Program-made: the position numbers and the translations under genes | Shown: positions 1 through 12,679 of the stretch, in pieces | Position numbering within the stretch: the stretch's first letter is position 1 | Layout of the letters: the number at the start of each line of letters is the position of its first letter | NCBI GenBank assembly: GCA_023078555.1 | Contig: CM041199.1 | Coordinates: forward strand, 10,031,943 to 10,095,942 | Length of the DNA: 64,000 bases | Direction: 5' to 3' | DNA from: Ulva prolifera | Taxonomy: Eukaryota; Chlorophyta; Ulvophyceae; Ulvales; Ulvaceae | The notes under the pieces: generated by a model | The model's database searches: none | What the model saw: only the letters and a program-made list of their open reading frames with translations | What the model was told of the DNA's origin: nothing

Positions 1-138
1 TATTAGGGATCGGAGTGCATCCAAGCACGAAGTGACTACGCAGTCACGTCTTGTCTCGGTATGTTTTTCTGAGCCCAGGTGGTCCAAGAAGTTCATGTCC
101 CACATATTTTGCATTATTTGTGTGGTAGGTTCTAGCTG

Positions 139-669
139 ATGACACGAACCCACAATGATATTGGTTGCTTTGCAGTAACTGCTGGAGCTCCAATCGCAAT
201 CACATATCGCATGTGCTGTCCATCTCAAGTCTCAAATGGACACAACTACAAGCATGTGCTGTACCCATTTTCAAGTGCTGCAAGCAATTCAAACAATTAT
301 GCGCAGGTAGCATCAGAGGCTGCGTCCACAGCGATAGGTGCAGAGATGGGAGATTTCCTGAACAGTGTCGGTTGCGATGCGGACATCAGTACACCGCCGT
401 TGCCCAAGTGGCACTTGGTGCATGATACCTGTGGTATCACAGCCCCCACCGCAAACGACAACGTCTCTGGTCGTATGACCATGCTTGACGCTGTCACCGA
501 CACACAGGGACCTGGTAGGGCTGCACAGCCGATGCTGAAGATCCATGTGGACACGCCTGCTCACATGAATGACATGCACAGGACAAGCTCGGCACTGTCT
601 TCATTTAGAAACATTTTGGGGATCGACTTCACTCCCGCCACATGTAGCGCTCTGCTGACGGAGGTATGA
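139..669 (+). CDS. Hypothetical ORF, 176 codons (copy 1)
   Basis: An ATG-started open frame with no recognised domain. The encoded protein is rich in Ser, Thr, Ala and Asn, with no signal peptide or membrane segment that I can see. The ATG follows TTCTAGCTG and there is no typical strong context. It may be an exon or a chance ORF, because the region around it contains exon-like sequence on the same strand. The same ORF is at 27142-27672. Confidence 0.25.
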   Translation: MTRTHNDIGCFAVTAGAPIAITYRMCCPSQVSNGHNYKHVLYPFSSAASNSNNYAQVASEAASTAIGAEMGDFLNSVGCDADISTPPLPKWHLVHDTCGITAPTANDNVSGRMTMLDAVTDTQGPGRAAQPMLKIHVDTPAHMNDMHRTSSALSSFRNILGIDFTPATCSALLTEV

Positions 670-800
670 TTCTGCAGTTGGGACATGAGTAAAGTCTGCT
701 CACGCCGCTGAGCAACTCGCATGCGCTGTTTCGCAGTTTCCCATCTCGCTGCCTTTGCCGGTAGAACCAAGTGTCAGAAGTATGAGTCCACTGCCCGTAC

Positions 801-1439
801 ATGCAGCCACCTAGACAGGTAGCTACGTGTAGCCAGCCACAGAGTGAAAATACTCCTGTGAACATTGTTTGCGTGGCCAGCATTCCAACCCATCATGTGC
901 AGGCCGTACAGATGTCTGCGCCTGCAGCGAATGATACAGCATTGCTCGGAAGAAAACACAGATTTGAGACTGATGTGGACATCCGAGACCGTTGCACACC
1001 CTCACCGATTGAGTTGCCGTTAGCATACGGCAGACGTGACATCAGATGCGCAGTCTCGGGCCGGAACAGCATGGTTAGCCTAGTGCACGCGCCGGGTTCG
1101 CTCTCTGACACACACATGCCCATCGCGGCCACCCCAGCGCTTCTGCTTGACGCTTCAGGGGAATCGTCAGCTGATGTTGCAACTCTACACGGGACGACAA
1201 TACTTCCTGATGTCATACACATACTGACTCGCGGCTCCACCAGCCCCACGTGTCCTGCTTCTTCAGAGGTGCGCTACACACGCACCAGGCCTCAGGTCTC
1301 TCAGCATGTTCGCAAGGGGGACCGATCAATGCCGCTACACACTCAGCTAACATCTATGCTGCGTGTAGCTGTACAGTGCGTACATATGGCAGTAGCCTCG
1401 TGTATACTTGCGTACCAGGTGGTGCTCAATATGAGATGA
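801..1439 (+). CDS. Hypothetical ORF, 212 codons (copy 1)
   Basis: A long open frame on the same strand as 139-669, with a low-complexity, Ser/Thr/Pro-rich product and no recognised domain. The first ATG is at 801. A 118-codon minus-strand frame (893-1249) overlaps it, so the coding strand is not certain. Its length in about 50% GC sequence is suggestive but not decisive. Confidence 0.25.
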   Translation: MQPPRQVATCSQPQSENTPVNIVCVASIPTHHVQAVQMSAPAANDTALLGRKHRFETDVDIRDRCTPSPIELPLAYGRRDIRCAVSGRNSMVSLVHAPGSLSDTHMPIAATPALLLDASGESSADVATLHGTTILPDVIHILTRGSTSPTCPASSEVRYTRTRPQVSQHVRKGDRSMPLHTQLTSMLRVAVQCVHMAVASCILAYQVVLNMR

Positions 1440-1554
1440 CTCATCGCATACTAGTCTATAGGATACCAATCCTCTAGACTGCATGCAGAACCCGAAGACA
1501 CCGTTAACAGCACGCCAGAACCACTTTGACAAATAAAAAACGGTCTTTGGATCA

Positions 1555-1986
1555 GTGCAGGTAGCTGTTATTGGCTCAAAGACGTACACTCATGAGCAGG
1601 CTGTTACACATCGTGCAAGAGCAAACAAGCCAGGGACAGCAGGGAACATGCTGCTGCTAGGCTCATCGGCTGGCCAGAGCAACGGCAATCAGCAGACCAG
1701 TGCAGAGCAGCATGGGAGTGAGGTAGATTCATGTCACTCCCAAGAAAGCTACAAGTTTCTAGAGGAGACCACGTTACAAGTTTGTGACATCGAGGAATTT
1801 GAGCAAGATGAGCCTCAGGACCACATCACAGGGTGGGATGCCATAGAGATGGTGATAGATCTCACCCTTGTTCTCACATTTCGAGAATACCTGATGAGCG
1901 CACCACGACTGCAAGCGCTTGCGCTACTTGCCAGTGCAGGGCTTGTTCGATGGTGCATCAACAATTTTATTGGTGTATGGTGGTAA
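1555..1986 (+). CDS. Exon-like ORF with hydrophobic C-terminus (copy 1)
   Basis: The frame runs open from GTGCAG (a possible 3' splice site at about 1561) to TAA at 1984-1986. Residues about 60-100 are acidic (IEEFEQDEPQDHI). The tail is hydrophobic, including LQALALLASAGLV, and could be one membrane helix. It is probably the last exon of a gene I cannot name. In copy 2 the same frame is destroyed by a 73-bp C-rich insert, so copy 1 is taken as correct here. Confidence 0.35.
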   Translation: MQVAVIGSKTYTHEQAVTHRARANKPGTAGNMLLLGSSAGQSNGNQQTSAEQHGSEVDSCHSQESYKFLEETTLQVCDIEEFEQDEPQDHITGWDAIEMVIDLTLVLTFREYLMSAPRLQALALLASAGLVRWCINNFIGVWW

Positions 1987-2802
1987 GAAATTCCAGGTGA
2001 CAACATAATATATTAAGAAATGCATGGTGGCTGATGCTCAACGATGAAGCAGCATAGAGATGTGCCGTATGTGCGCGGTGTGCATGGTGACAAAAGCGCT
2101 GTCTGCCAAATGGTTGCTGAATGCTCTTCTGTACACATGCAAAAACAACGGATACATGCTTCACGAATGCCAAAAGCAAGAGTGTGCATTGTGTCAGACG
2201 CAGGCACACTTTAAAGCTGCAACGTAGCCACTGTACACTGCACAGTTCATGAACTTGCTATCCATGCGCACAGTGCACTGGCAATCCATGCGCACAGTCC
2301 AAAACCCAATTTGAGACAATCGCTGCGATGACCTAGGAAATATGTAGACATTGGGTTGGCCTTAAACGGTCAGACCAGTGCTCGGTAAGGTGTCGTTGAT
2401 TCACGCTGTTGTAAAGCTCAGAGGCGATGAAGCTCAGAAAATGAAACAACATTAGAATGCAGAGAGTATGTAATCTGCCCTCACACGAGCATAGCAAACG
2501 TTCAAGCGCATACCGGAGGCAGCTGGCACAGAAATCTCACCTTTAAGGTTTAAAAAGCGCTGGCCAACACTGCACAGAATCAAAGTACTCTTAAACGTCA
2601 ATGTTGGCCCGTGGCGACGTCCGCAGGCCCAGTGCAAACTGCTATGCACACTCGCCGGTGGCGGTCAGACCGTCCTCGACAGCCAGCACCCGGTCGGCCT
2701 GCCATGAGGATACACAGGCAGACTCTCACGCCGACACGTGTGAAAAGGTGTCCCAGTCGAAGCCATAGGCCTGATGTCTTTTGACCCCGACGTCGAGCAC
2801 AG
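1987..2802. other. No gene supported (copy 1)
   Basis: About 50% GC. It has short direct repeats such as ATCCATGCGCACAGT (about 2261 and 2285). There are only short, unconvincing frames. Copy differences here are scattered single-base indels. Confidence 0.5.
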
Positions 2803-5800
2803 GCCAGAGCCCTGATGTACGACCAACAAGGGAGTGCAGTGTTGATCATTGTCGCGACGGCGGCTCGGAGCGCCATCTGCAGAAAAAGTGGTCAGGTGTG
2901 CGCAGCTCGGCTACATGCAATGCTCAGCTGTGCGACAGACTCGAAACCAGGCAAGATTTGTTTGACGCAAGTATGTACGTAAAAGAGTTTTTTTGTAGCG
3001 CTCACCTGCATGAATGGTGTCGAGTGGTCGATCTGTGATCATACTGTTCTGCTGCCTTGTTTCGCGTTACTAGCACAGCTACATGAGCCCATGAAGGGGG
3101 AACAGGACTTGCCGAATGCAACGATGATGACATGAAGGAAAATTTTGCCTCCGTGGCTGAGGATGCTGCCGTGCAGACGACGTCGTGGGATGGTGCGCTC
3201 GGGCTTCGTTCATGGCGTCGTGGTGCTCAAACTGGCATCAGCACACCTTTGACAATGAAGAGTATGCAGACCTCCTGCGGACGGCGTGCGCGGAGGGCGT
3301 GTGTACGGTGTGTTTTTGTGTCTAGCTGCTGCACACGACCAGAGATGGTTGTACATGTTTCATCAATAGCCTCATGCGTAATCAAGAAGCGGTGCCACCT
3401 ACAAGCAACTCAATGAGCTCGACATCGCTGCATCCTCTTGGTTTGAATCTCAAATAATGAGCCTTGACCGCAGCCACGATCTCGAGCCAAAACCTGGCAT
3501 CATCTGCAGGAATCTACTTTGGTTTCTTTAGGATAGCTCTGTAGGCCGCCATGGGCAGCCGAGCTTGTCAGATTTTCTCCAGCTGCAAGACTGCAAGTAC
3601 CTTCCAGCATGCCGCCTCTCGATGAGACCTACCCAGGATTGGGGCAATCTACCTCAGTTTCATTGCAATATTGTATGCATCGCCACGTGCAGAGAGCCCT
3701 CATAGATTCACTGAAAACGAAGATGACTGGGAATTTGCACACTGTGTCTGGTTCAGTGCTTTTGACGAATTCATGTCAGACGGTGAACTCCACAGCTAGG
3801 TCAAATTGCCAGTTAAGCTGGGAACGTACACCGGCATGACCCTGCCGGTCACCTGGCCTCTGTTGGTCTCACTGATCAGGTGAGTTCCCGAGTCAGGAGT
3901 GCCGCTGCAGCCATACACGGTCGATGGTCGACAGGACATCCGGAAACAGGCCGCAACAGCTCCAGATTCCTTCTGCACTCTGACCTGTTTTCAATACGTG
4001 GTATGTTTCATTTGCAACACATGCAGGTGAGGACCGATCATGTGGGGTAGAATGTTCAACCAGAGACTTGCTGTGCACAAGACCGGAAAGAGCTTGCCTA
4101 CCTGCAGCCAGCTGTAAGCACGCAGTGCAGGTGTGATAACACAGGCTGAAGCCGCTTGCGACACGTCACAACCTGCGGTGTACTTGCATTTTTGTCAAGG
4201 TTTCTGAGTCAGGGTGTGACCTGTGAGCCCCTAACGAGCTACAAGACTGCCTAACACGCACGCCAGCGGTGGTGTACACTGACCTGTGCGCAGCAACGAC
4301 CTCACATCTCGATAGACACATGATGTGTTGCGTGCAGACGCCATACATGTGCATCTAGAAGCAGTGGCTAGCAGCGCGGTGGCGCCATCTCGAGGCCAAG
4401 CGGGCGGAGTGCACTGCAGGTGCGAGAGACAGATTCCCCGGCTCCCCGACTGCCGGCGGCGACGGCGGCTGCACGGCCTCCCCCGAGCATGCAGGTTGCG
4501 CTTGTGACTGAGCGCTTCAGCTTGCCGGGGGGCGAGTGGCTGTCAGAGGTGGGCGCGGCAGTGCAGGCAGACGCGGATAAGCAAAGAGCTTCCTGATGGC
4601 GGGCATGCGCAAAGGCGTGGCGTCGATGCGTTCTCCTCGCGCGCGTGGACTCACTACTACGCCGGCACCGGAGACGGCGACGCCAACGTGCGCTGCCGTC
4701 CATTGCTTGCCTGTACCACATGCATACTGTGAAAACACATGTGCAACTATTGCTTTCGCGCGTATACTCCTGGCCATAGCGCGCCTGGACGGGGCAGGCT
4801 CAATGTGAGTTGCACGCTCATGCCTGAGCTCTGGTCCACTGTGAAGCAAACTGTAAGCCGCTGACAAGTGCACCCACACATGCTGTCTGTACTCGTCATT
4901 GGTACACAGATCGCATGCATGCTGCACCGTAGGCTCCGAGCGCTTGTATGAGGAAAGTGACATAGCTCACAGGGCTCGAAAGCTGTAGGAAACAGCCCAG
5001 TGCTGAAAAATTGCATCTGCTAACAGAACAGTGGATAGTATACAAGAGAAGCTGGAAGTACTTGACATCTGACATTGTGCGTGCAGGCGGTGGTGGACCT
5101 GAAACGGACCCCGACCTCCCCCCTGCTACGTGCTCGCCCAGATCATCTCACACACAGTGTCCGGCAGCTCGGCTGCGAGCCGCCGCTCGCACGCGGCTCT
5201 CAAGGTCCCGCTGGTGGTTGCTGACGCAGCGTCGATGCGGCAGACGCGTTCATGGATGCAGGCACGTACGAGGTGCAGCGCGCGGTGACAGTGGCGGGGG
5301 AGCTCGTGGACGCGGTGCAGCGGCACTTCAGTATGACGGGACAGCCGAAACTGCTGGTGGTGCGTGCATCTGCTGCCCCCCTCCTGGCTCACCCCTCTTT
5401 GGAGGAAGAGGGATGAAAACAACATGATGACACCGTCCGCAGACGGAAGTGATCGTATCGGTGCCGGGCGGTCAGGCTCATTGTGCGAGTGCAGGCTGTG
5501 AGCGATGACAGTGCGCTGATAGCGTACCTGCAGCGTCGTAGGTTAGCTTTGCGCTAGGTCGACTGCAAAGGCTGCTCGTAGGCTTCAATGGTCACTCCCA
5601 CCAGGCAATGGAAGTGACTGTGGGACGGCTGCGCTTGTTTGATGATCATATGTTGGCGCGCCAGCGTGTCAGATCACACTACATTGCTGTCGCTACAAAG
5701 GTCAGCACCATGAAGAGGGCCACGGCTGTACCCTGACACTGCCAGTGGAGCCGACGGGCGCTACCACAGCCATGCATCGCCCCCCATGCATGCTCCAACA

Positions 5801-6198
5801 TGCCTGAGCTCACGTAGGTGCTCGAGCGCAGCATTGAGGCGCTTACAGCGTTGGACGACGCGGCAAGTGCATCCGGGGCGCACGCTGCAGGCGGAGCAGA
5901 GGCACGCCTACTTCCTGGCGGCGGCGGGCGTGTGCGCGCTGACGTCGCTTGTTTGCTCGCTCGCGCCGTTGCCACCGCGCTGCTGGCCATGGCGTGCGGG
6001 AGTCTGCTCTGCGAGGTGGGCCTTCTCCTGGACAATGGTGCCTCGTCAGCATGCATGACTCGTCAGTCTCCTCTGAGCATGCGTGAAGCTGCTGATGCGC
6101 TGGCAGCTATGCTTGGACTTCGACCAGACTCATACAAATCCGGTGCTTTGTTCCTTTGCTTACGTCAGTTCGTATATGTTGCCAGGCTCAGATGTTGA
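2803..6198 (+). CDS. Candidate intron-rich host gene, unidentified (copy 1)
   Basis: Several short plus-strand segments read like exons with GT/AG edges: 2803-2895 (31 codons, contains ALMYDQQGSAVLIIVATA), 3177-3307 (contains HTFDNEEYADLLRTACAEG), 4365-4419 (WLAARWRHLEAKRAECT), 4489/4495-4548 (VALVTERFSLPGGEWLSE), about 4567-4687, about 5240-5383 (contains TYEVQRAVTVAGELVDAVQR) and 5818-6198 (126 codons with a hydrophobic helix, ALLAMACGSLLCEVGLLL). They may belong to one gene or to several. An in-frame TGA at 5221-5223 separates two good-looking parts of one frame. I recognise no family, and all boundaries are predictions. Lying outside the transposon, it is probably host sequence. Here copy 1 keeps the frame near 5286 that copy 2 loses. 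Confidence 0.4.
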
Positions 6199-7824
6199 AC
6201 CTTCTTACCACGTGCGGTATTATATGGTGGTCAGCATGCCATCTCGGCAATGAGGGGGAGAGATGCATGAGGTGTGGTGGTGCCAGCCCACCGTGTGTCA
6301 CGGGGTCAAAGACGGAGAGGCAGCAGACCCCAGAGCCCGCTGACTCCAGCCCGCCATGTGTCAGCGGGACACAGGCAAAGCAAAGCATGAGCTGCAGTGC
6401 TCCAGTTCCCGCTCGCAATGTCGGTGTTGGAAACCAGCAATTGTCCGCAGCCGCAGCACAAGCCACTCCATCTGCTGTGGTGAGGTTTGATCCACATTAC
6501 ACTGTGAGTGCAGGGCTGGTGCTCAGAGACGGTCGCACATGGAGGGATCACCTGGGATATAACAAGGCACACGCTTGTGTGGGGGGTTCTGTATCACATC
6601 TGACTGCGATCGCCATCGTTGTGAAGGTCAAGGCACTTGTGCTTTTCTTTGTAGGGAACGCCTTGAGAGAGTCGCCAAGTGAAGGATATGGGGCGGTGTC
6701 CACAAATGGACATCGAGAGTGCTTTATTGCAGTGCACAGGCTGCCAGGTGGCTATGTGCCACATGCCTTGTTGTCAAGATTTTGACAGTTCCCAGTTCAA
6801 TGTCCGTCGTTCTGGTGCTGGTACATGGTTCCTGTTTTCTCAGTGTTTCTGCCTTCTGCCCTGGCACTGAGCACCTTACGGTTGCCATTGTCACACATGA
6901 TGTTTGAGATTGGATTAGAGTTGGAAGATGGCAACACCATTTTCATGCCGTCTGGAGCTTTGCCATGGTGCTGCAGGCTGTACGGCAATAGTGCAGGAGC
7001 TGTGTTTTGAAACGAGTGCACGTTGGGTGACATTCATAGAACAGTAAAGTGAAAGTTTCAAATTCTGTTGCATGCGACCAGACATGTTATGCAGCGCGAG
7101 ATTGTTCGCCTCAAGGGCTTGCCTTGCATTGTTTGCACGTACATGGCCCGTGTCTGTATCCTGCTTCTGCGAAAACACGGCAGATTCACCTGACTCAGGA
7201 TGTTTCCGATTGTTTCTCCATGTGTCACATGCTGATGCGATTCACTCTGCACTATGTAGACCCGTGTTAGGTGGGGCTTCCAGCCATAGTCGGTTGTAGC
7301 AGTGAGTGATACTCTGGAGCTCTGTCCAATATTTACAGCGGTTCTGTCGTTGGATATGATCAGTGGTAAAGAACACCTATATTGTCGTCTACATCATACT
7401 CGTATTGCAAAATGTCTTCACATGCACAGCAAACAGTCAATACGGGCAGTCGGATTTGAGGTCGAATGGTCTTACGTTCACTGCTAAGCTTCATCACAAG
7501 TACAAGGCTTTCAGCGTAGGTAGCAAAGGTTTTCATGTTTTCACTGATGAGCTGTAGCCCCTACATAACACCTTGCTGGACACATCAGCGGATGCAACAA
7601 GCAATTGTGGCAGATGCTGCAGACGAAAGGGGCATCGGTATTCAATCAATGGTGCCATCTTGACTCAACTCTACAGCCAACCAGCAAATTGACTGAAATA
7701 CCGCTCCAAACGGTCCACAGTTGTACATCCTCACATGGCACATGTGATTGTGCTCTAGACATTCAGCTCTAGAAATGTGCTCTAGACATACAGCTTCCAA
7801 TGAGAATCGCAGGATCAGAATCAT
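6199..7824. other. No gene clearly supported (copy 1)
   Basis: A 209-codon plus frame (6156-6785) contains two SPPCV(T/S)G peptides from a small direct repeat, but nothing identifies it. The rest holds only short frames. At 7750-7795 the motif TGCTCTAGACAT occurs twice. Confidence 0.4.
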
Positions 7825-8824
7825 TTGGCTGCTCAGGTTGCTGGCGACGGTGCCCTTACTCTGCGTTGCTCACTGCCTCGGGTAAAAGTTGCTCCTGCGG
7901 CAGCCTTGAGGTCAAAGTGCCCAACCCACCTGCATGATGATATTTTACCACATGGCTTGTATGCTATAATCCACAACGTTCGGATGATGATGCATGGAGC
8001 AGCTGGGTTGCAACTGCCTGTGTTCCTGCCGTATACGGACTTTGTGCTGCAAGTATGTATGCCAGAGGAGTGGGGGTCAGCAAGAAATGCAGCTGCGACA
8101 TCTGGCCCGAGATCCGGAAACACCTTCGCACAGGTGTCAACAAGCAAAGCAGCGGGGTTTCTAGCTGATACATCTCTAGCCGACATGAAGAGGATCAGAC
8201 TTGAAATGTCCAAGGCGCGTTCTCTGCCGTTGTGTGTCCTCCCTACATGTTCCTACATGTTCCCTTGCCAACATGGCTGTGACAAAACGGCAATGAGCAA
8301 GGCGATCAAAGCAAGATAACCACAATGTGTCCATACATGCAAGCACTCATGGCGAAAATCGGATTCTCCATATGATCAGGAGATTCCACGCTATTCTCGC
8401 AACACATACATGCACAAATGTCTGTCCGCATAAAGAAGCATTTGGACACGAGGAGAAGAGGGTATGAACAAAATTGCTTCTGTGCCTCCGCAATGTGAAT
8501 GAAGTGGTTGTGGTGCAGGCAAAGCATGATGTCTTTGAAAAGACTCGGCGATGTGTTCGAAGAGTTCAGAAATCTGGACTCATTCCAGAGCCGGTACAAC
8601 GCAGACTGCATGAGATTGATTCAACGCTCGCCGAGCACTATAAAGCAGTGCTGGCGTTTTTGGGCGTTTCTTGGGGTGCGCAAGCTGCAGTTCTGAAGGA
8701 AACCAAAGTTACAGCAGATGACCTGCTAAAATATGGCCGTGCTATCGCAGCGATGTGTGCCGCCAGAATCACAAATGTCACCGGCGATCACGAAAGCATG
8801 GCCAAAACCACACGCCAAAACTAA
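7825..8824 (+). CDS. Two exon-like segments, unidentified (copy 1)
   Basis: Segment 7825-8319 is open. Within it, the part ending FLPYTDFVLQ is followed by GTATGT, a plausible donor. Segment 8519-8824 follows a good acceptor (GTGCAG) and encodes a helical, charged stretch including PEPVQRRLHEIDSTLAEHYK and VTADDLLKYGRAIAAM. The last piece faintly recalls the LL-x-Y-A-x-x-I signature of Mediator subunit 4, but the match is too short to name it. The two segments need not be one gene. Confidence 0.3.
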
Positions 8825-9573
8825 TTATGGACGCTCTGTGATCTCCATGTGCGCGCTATCTCAAATTAACAACCATCTTTTCAGCTCTTGTGCTAGTGTG
8901 GTCAGGCTGCTGTACTGCACTGGTGGACTCGCTGCCAGCTACTCACTCGCAGCAGTTCACAACCATGCAACACTGATTGTTGCATACAGCCACGCCTCAG
9001 GCAGTTGGCGTTCAATGCTCATGTCTTGATGCTCTTTCCCCACTCCAAACGATATCTGTGCACAAATCACCACCCCATTGTGCACGAACGATGACCCCTA
9101 ACCCCCTTTTTTTATGCATGTGTATATGCTCAATCGTTGGCACATGATCCCAAGTACAACAGACTATGCAGAGAATGAGGATCGATTGAATGCCATGTAT
9201 CAGATGAACAAGGACGAAGAGCTCAACAACCAATACATGACCTTAGAAGTCGAGAGCCCCAGCGGTCTGCGAAAGCTTGACTCGCCATGGGCCTTCGTGA
9301 ATAGAGCTTCCACTATGTTGCTAGTCCAATCGGTGTGGTTTTTGCTCAACCTGACTTTGACCCATGTATGATGCTACCCACAAAGCCTTGGCTCCCGACA
9401 CTTTCCGTGCGGGTGAACCATGATCTTGGCCATGACAGCTTATTGAACAATGTAGATAGACACGCAGCTGATGCGCCTGCTTGGCGTGTGGAAGAGCGTG
9501 CACATGCCCCGTAATGGGTATAAATACTTCACGTAGTCTGTCTAACAGCGGCCCCACCGATACATGAGTATGC
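8825..9573. other. No gene supported, left flank of the CACTA element (copy 1)
   Basis: Short frames only, including an 85-codon plus frame at 9114-9371. GTA at 9574-9576, directly before CACTA, is the proposed target-site duplication. Confidence 0.5.
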
Positions 9574-10293
9574 GTACACTAGGAGAATGGCGACACTCTG
9601 AAACGGATCCGGGTGTCGTCCGCCAGATTCCGAAAGTCCGTTTGCTCTCTGATACCTTTCCGACGTCATCGGATGCGAGCAGTCGGATAGACCTTGGACT
9701 TTGGCACCGAATCATCCGCCGACCCAGGTATAATCTGCCGGACTGTGGACGTACCTTACCGCTGCAAGTGGCCTTCGCATGTCCGCGCCGGCTGCCATGA
9801 TACGAGGTCACTTCGGGCCAAGCCCGCGCTAACAGTGGATCGAATGTTACTAATGGTTACTTTATTACTATACACGCGTATCTCACTACAGGAAACTCTT
9901 GAGGCCTAGGGACAGGGCATCTGGTCCTTCTCGGCTTGGGCCTTCACTCAGAGGGCACATTTTGCCATTGTGTCCACAAAGGGCAGATCGCGGGTCTGGC
10001 GCTCACGTGGAAAGCTGACCTCAGATTCGAGAATCTGGAAAGGGGTGGATTGTCTGGCGTGTGCATGAGGCCTGCTTGATGCAAGCCGTCTAAAAAGGTG
10101 ACATCTTGGATCGTGTGCATCGGGCGGCCTGTCGTGTGAGGTTGACCCATACGTACACAGCTTACTGTTGAAGACAGTTGACGTCAAAATCGGCAACAGC
10201 AGTGTGGGAACACTGGTACACCTGTACCAAATGTTAGCAAATGGAACGAATTCGTGAAGTGTCACGAGTGTCCAACATTCTATTGCAGTGCAG

Positions 10294-10744
10294 GCGCTCG
10301 TGCGTTGGCTTGGATTGCACAGCATTCCGCAGTCACTCATATACGTATACATCAAGGTCCATGATCTGCGGCGCGCAGTGACGGCATATCTTGTGGCATA
10401 TCAGAGTACATGGCCATTCGGCCCGCCGGGCCTTGTCGACACACGCGGGAGAAAGCGTGGCGTCTACGTCTTCCGTTCAAGATGCAGCACATCGTGGGAA
10501 CTAAACATATATTTCACATGTGGAATGTTGTAACCTTGTCCGTTGCAGGAACTGTATATGGACTGCTGGTAGACTTAATCTTGCGATGCGATCAGTGCTG
10601 CAACTTCTCAACTTGCGAAGAGTTTGGCCACGACCAGGTCGATCAATGCCAAACAAAAAACTTCATTACAGACCACTTGCTGATGAGGTTGCCAAATACA
10701 TAGCCCTATCGTCGCACAGTAGTACCGCAGCGATCATCGTTTGA
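10294..10744 (+). CDS. Possible small gene near the left end (copy 1)
   Basis: After GTGCAG at 10288-10293 the frame is open to 10533 (includes LVRWLGLHSIPQSLIYVYIK and LVDTRGRKRGVYVFRS). A second frame, ending at 10744, includes NKKLHYRPLADEVAKY. Both look like coding sequence but the splicing between them is unclear. No family is recognised. Confidence 0.3.
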
Positions 10745-10936
10745 GCGCAGCGACCTTGCCTTCAGCAAGAAAAGACGTCGTATGATGGTGCACACGCCCC
10801 CCCTCAATGGTAAATTATCGAATTCATCATGGAGTTACTACATGCTGTCCTCAAAACATGTGTTCCTGGGGGCCGTGTGGTTGCCCAGTTGTTCCCACTG
10901 CGCTGGTCTCGTTCAACATTGCATATAGCAGCGGCG

Positions 10937-11336
10937 AGCTCTAGAGCTGATAGAGCGTAGGAGATCTCCTACGCTCTATCAACGCACGCGAAGCTATTCG
11001 GCTACGTCTATCAGCGCATTCAACGTGCAGGGCGGTCAAACAAGCAGATTCACCTCCTTTTCAAGACACACCGCGTTGCTGGCACTTCAGCATAGGTCCC
11101 TCCAGCAACAGATCTCACAAACGCCTCAGCAATATTGCTGAAGCATTTCAGGTATTGCAATTCAGGGGTTTATACCCCTGAATTTGCAGATGCGGACATC
11201 ACTGACCTGCCACAACAATCGTGAGGTGAGAACTGGTCTCCTCTGTGCCGTCTTTTGGCAACCACTTTTGGCAACTGTGCACTAGTGCACAGTTGCCACT
11301 ATTTATACTCATCTCAAGCTTGAGATGAGTATAAAT
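10937..11336. repeat. Cluster of perfect palindromes (copy 1)
   Basis: Same cluster as 38001-38400, which is described in full. Copy 1 positions: 10937-10948, 10948-10981, 11126-11141, 11159-11184 (4-base loop), 11269-11298 and 11301-11336. Confidence 0.95.
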
Positions 11337-11380
11337 CTATTGTGCTGGATGCTCTATCTAAGAGGATGTCCCAATTTCAG

Positions 11381-12513
11381 GCAACAACTGGAGACAGCAC
11401 AACATCATGGAGTCGTGAAGTACCAACCCCGCAATCAACCGACTGCGGCTCAGACAGAAAAGGTCAAGTGGTTGTGCTTGATATGTACTGTAGGCTCTAA
11501 GTCTGCGCTGCGGAGGCATAGCTGCAGTGTCAGCGCTAGCACAGGTAAGTCAATTATACATGTCTCTCTTATAAGTCTGGCGCCAAGCAAATGTCAAAGC
11601 TGCTGATACTGTGACGGTCCGTTCACTAACGGTCTGTACACTGACGGATTTCGGACATTTCGAGCCAACAGGTTTGCACGTACTGGATATGAGAGGTGCA
11701 GCAGGTGAATGTGTGGCATTCATGACCTTTAATCTGATCACGCATTGCAACTATCTCACATCCTTTCTGTGCAGGGTGTTTTGCGATCCGGGGCCAACCA
11801 AGAGAACCAGATGCAAGGAGCTCACAAGAGTGATTGCAATAGAAAGCGGCTAGCAACAACTGCTCAACCATCCAAGTGTAGTAAGCGGCCTGCGCCAAAG
11901 GTATGATACCACACAGTCGACCCGAGGAGATCATTTGTATGCACGTGAGCAGTCTATGACTGGATGAAACATACAAGTATGGATACAGATTTGCAACATA
12001 TGTTACTGGCCTGCAGCACCAGCAACGCTGCACAGCTTACAGTTGAACTGACACCTAGAGAACATCTCAGCATACTCATACATGCAGGTTGTGCCTGGCA
12101 GGCACTGGTCCCTTGCAGAGAGCATCCCATCAGCTGCAACAGAAGTGAGGATGGCTAGCAAGCACACAAAGACTCACCAGAGGCAGCCTCGTCCGAGCAG
12201 TAGGCTCCACAGCTATTCCACCTCCTTTCTAGTGAGCATGAGCCATTGCATCGCAGTGTACTTACCTTGTGTGTTGTGAGGGATCCCTGGGGAGCCGTGG
12301 GGTTGCAGGAGCAGAGTGCAGTGGACCAGTAGACGCTGTAATCATGGATATAACATGATCAGGAGCAACTTGTGATTGATTACTGCTGCACAGCCACTGA
12401 TCTACCGTGCATTCTGCCTGGGACGCATGGCCTCCCGCCAGCATACGGAATCTGCCCTTTTCGCAAAGCAGGCAGAATCTGCCATCCAAATTGTCGAACT
12501 GGTCCTAATTTAG
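11381..12513 (+). CDS. Zinc-finger gene with basic tail (copy 1)
   Basis: Identical to 38445-39577. Predicted exons here: 11381-11544, 11775-11900, 12088-12231 and 12472-12513. Confidence 0.5.
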
Positions 12514-12679
12514 TGGAATCTGCTCGTGGACGTACGGCAAATTCTGCCTGTTGTGGCAACATGGGGCAATACTGGCGCACTTCGGAGCGGCATGTGTGCA
12601 AGGACTGCAACATCGCCATACAGCCCGCGGCTAGCCAATCAGGGAATGTAGAAGGGCACACACGGTATAGTATCTACGA

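Noticed and set aside
1-30. Telomere repeat at the window start (TATTAGGG)
   Set aside because: Only one TTAGGG-like word; no tandem array.
10937-11336. CRISPR-like array of palindromic repeats
   Set aside because: The palindromes differ in sequence and spacing; there is no repeated unit with uniform spacers.
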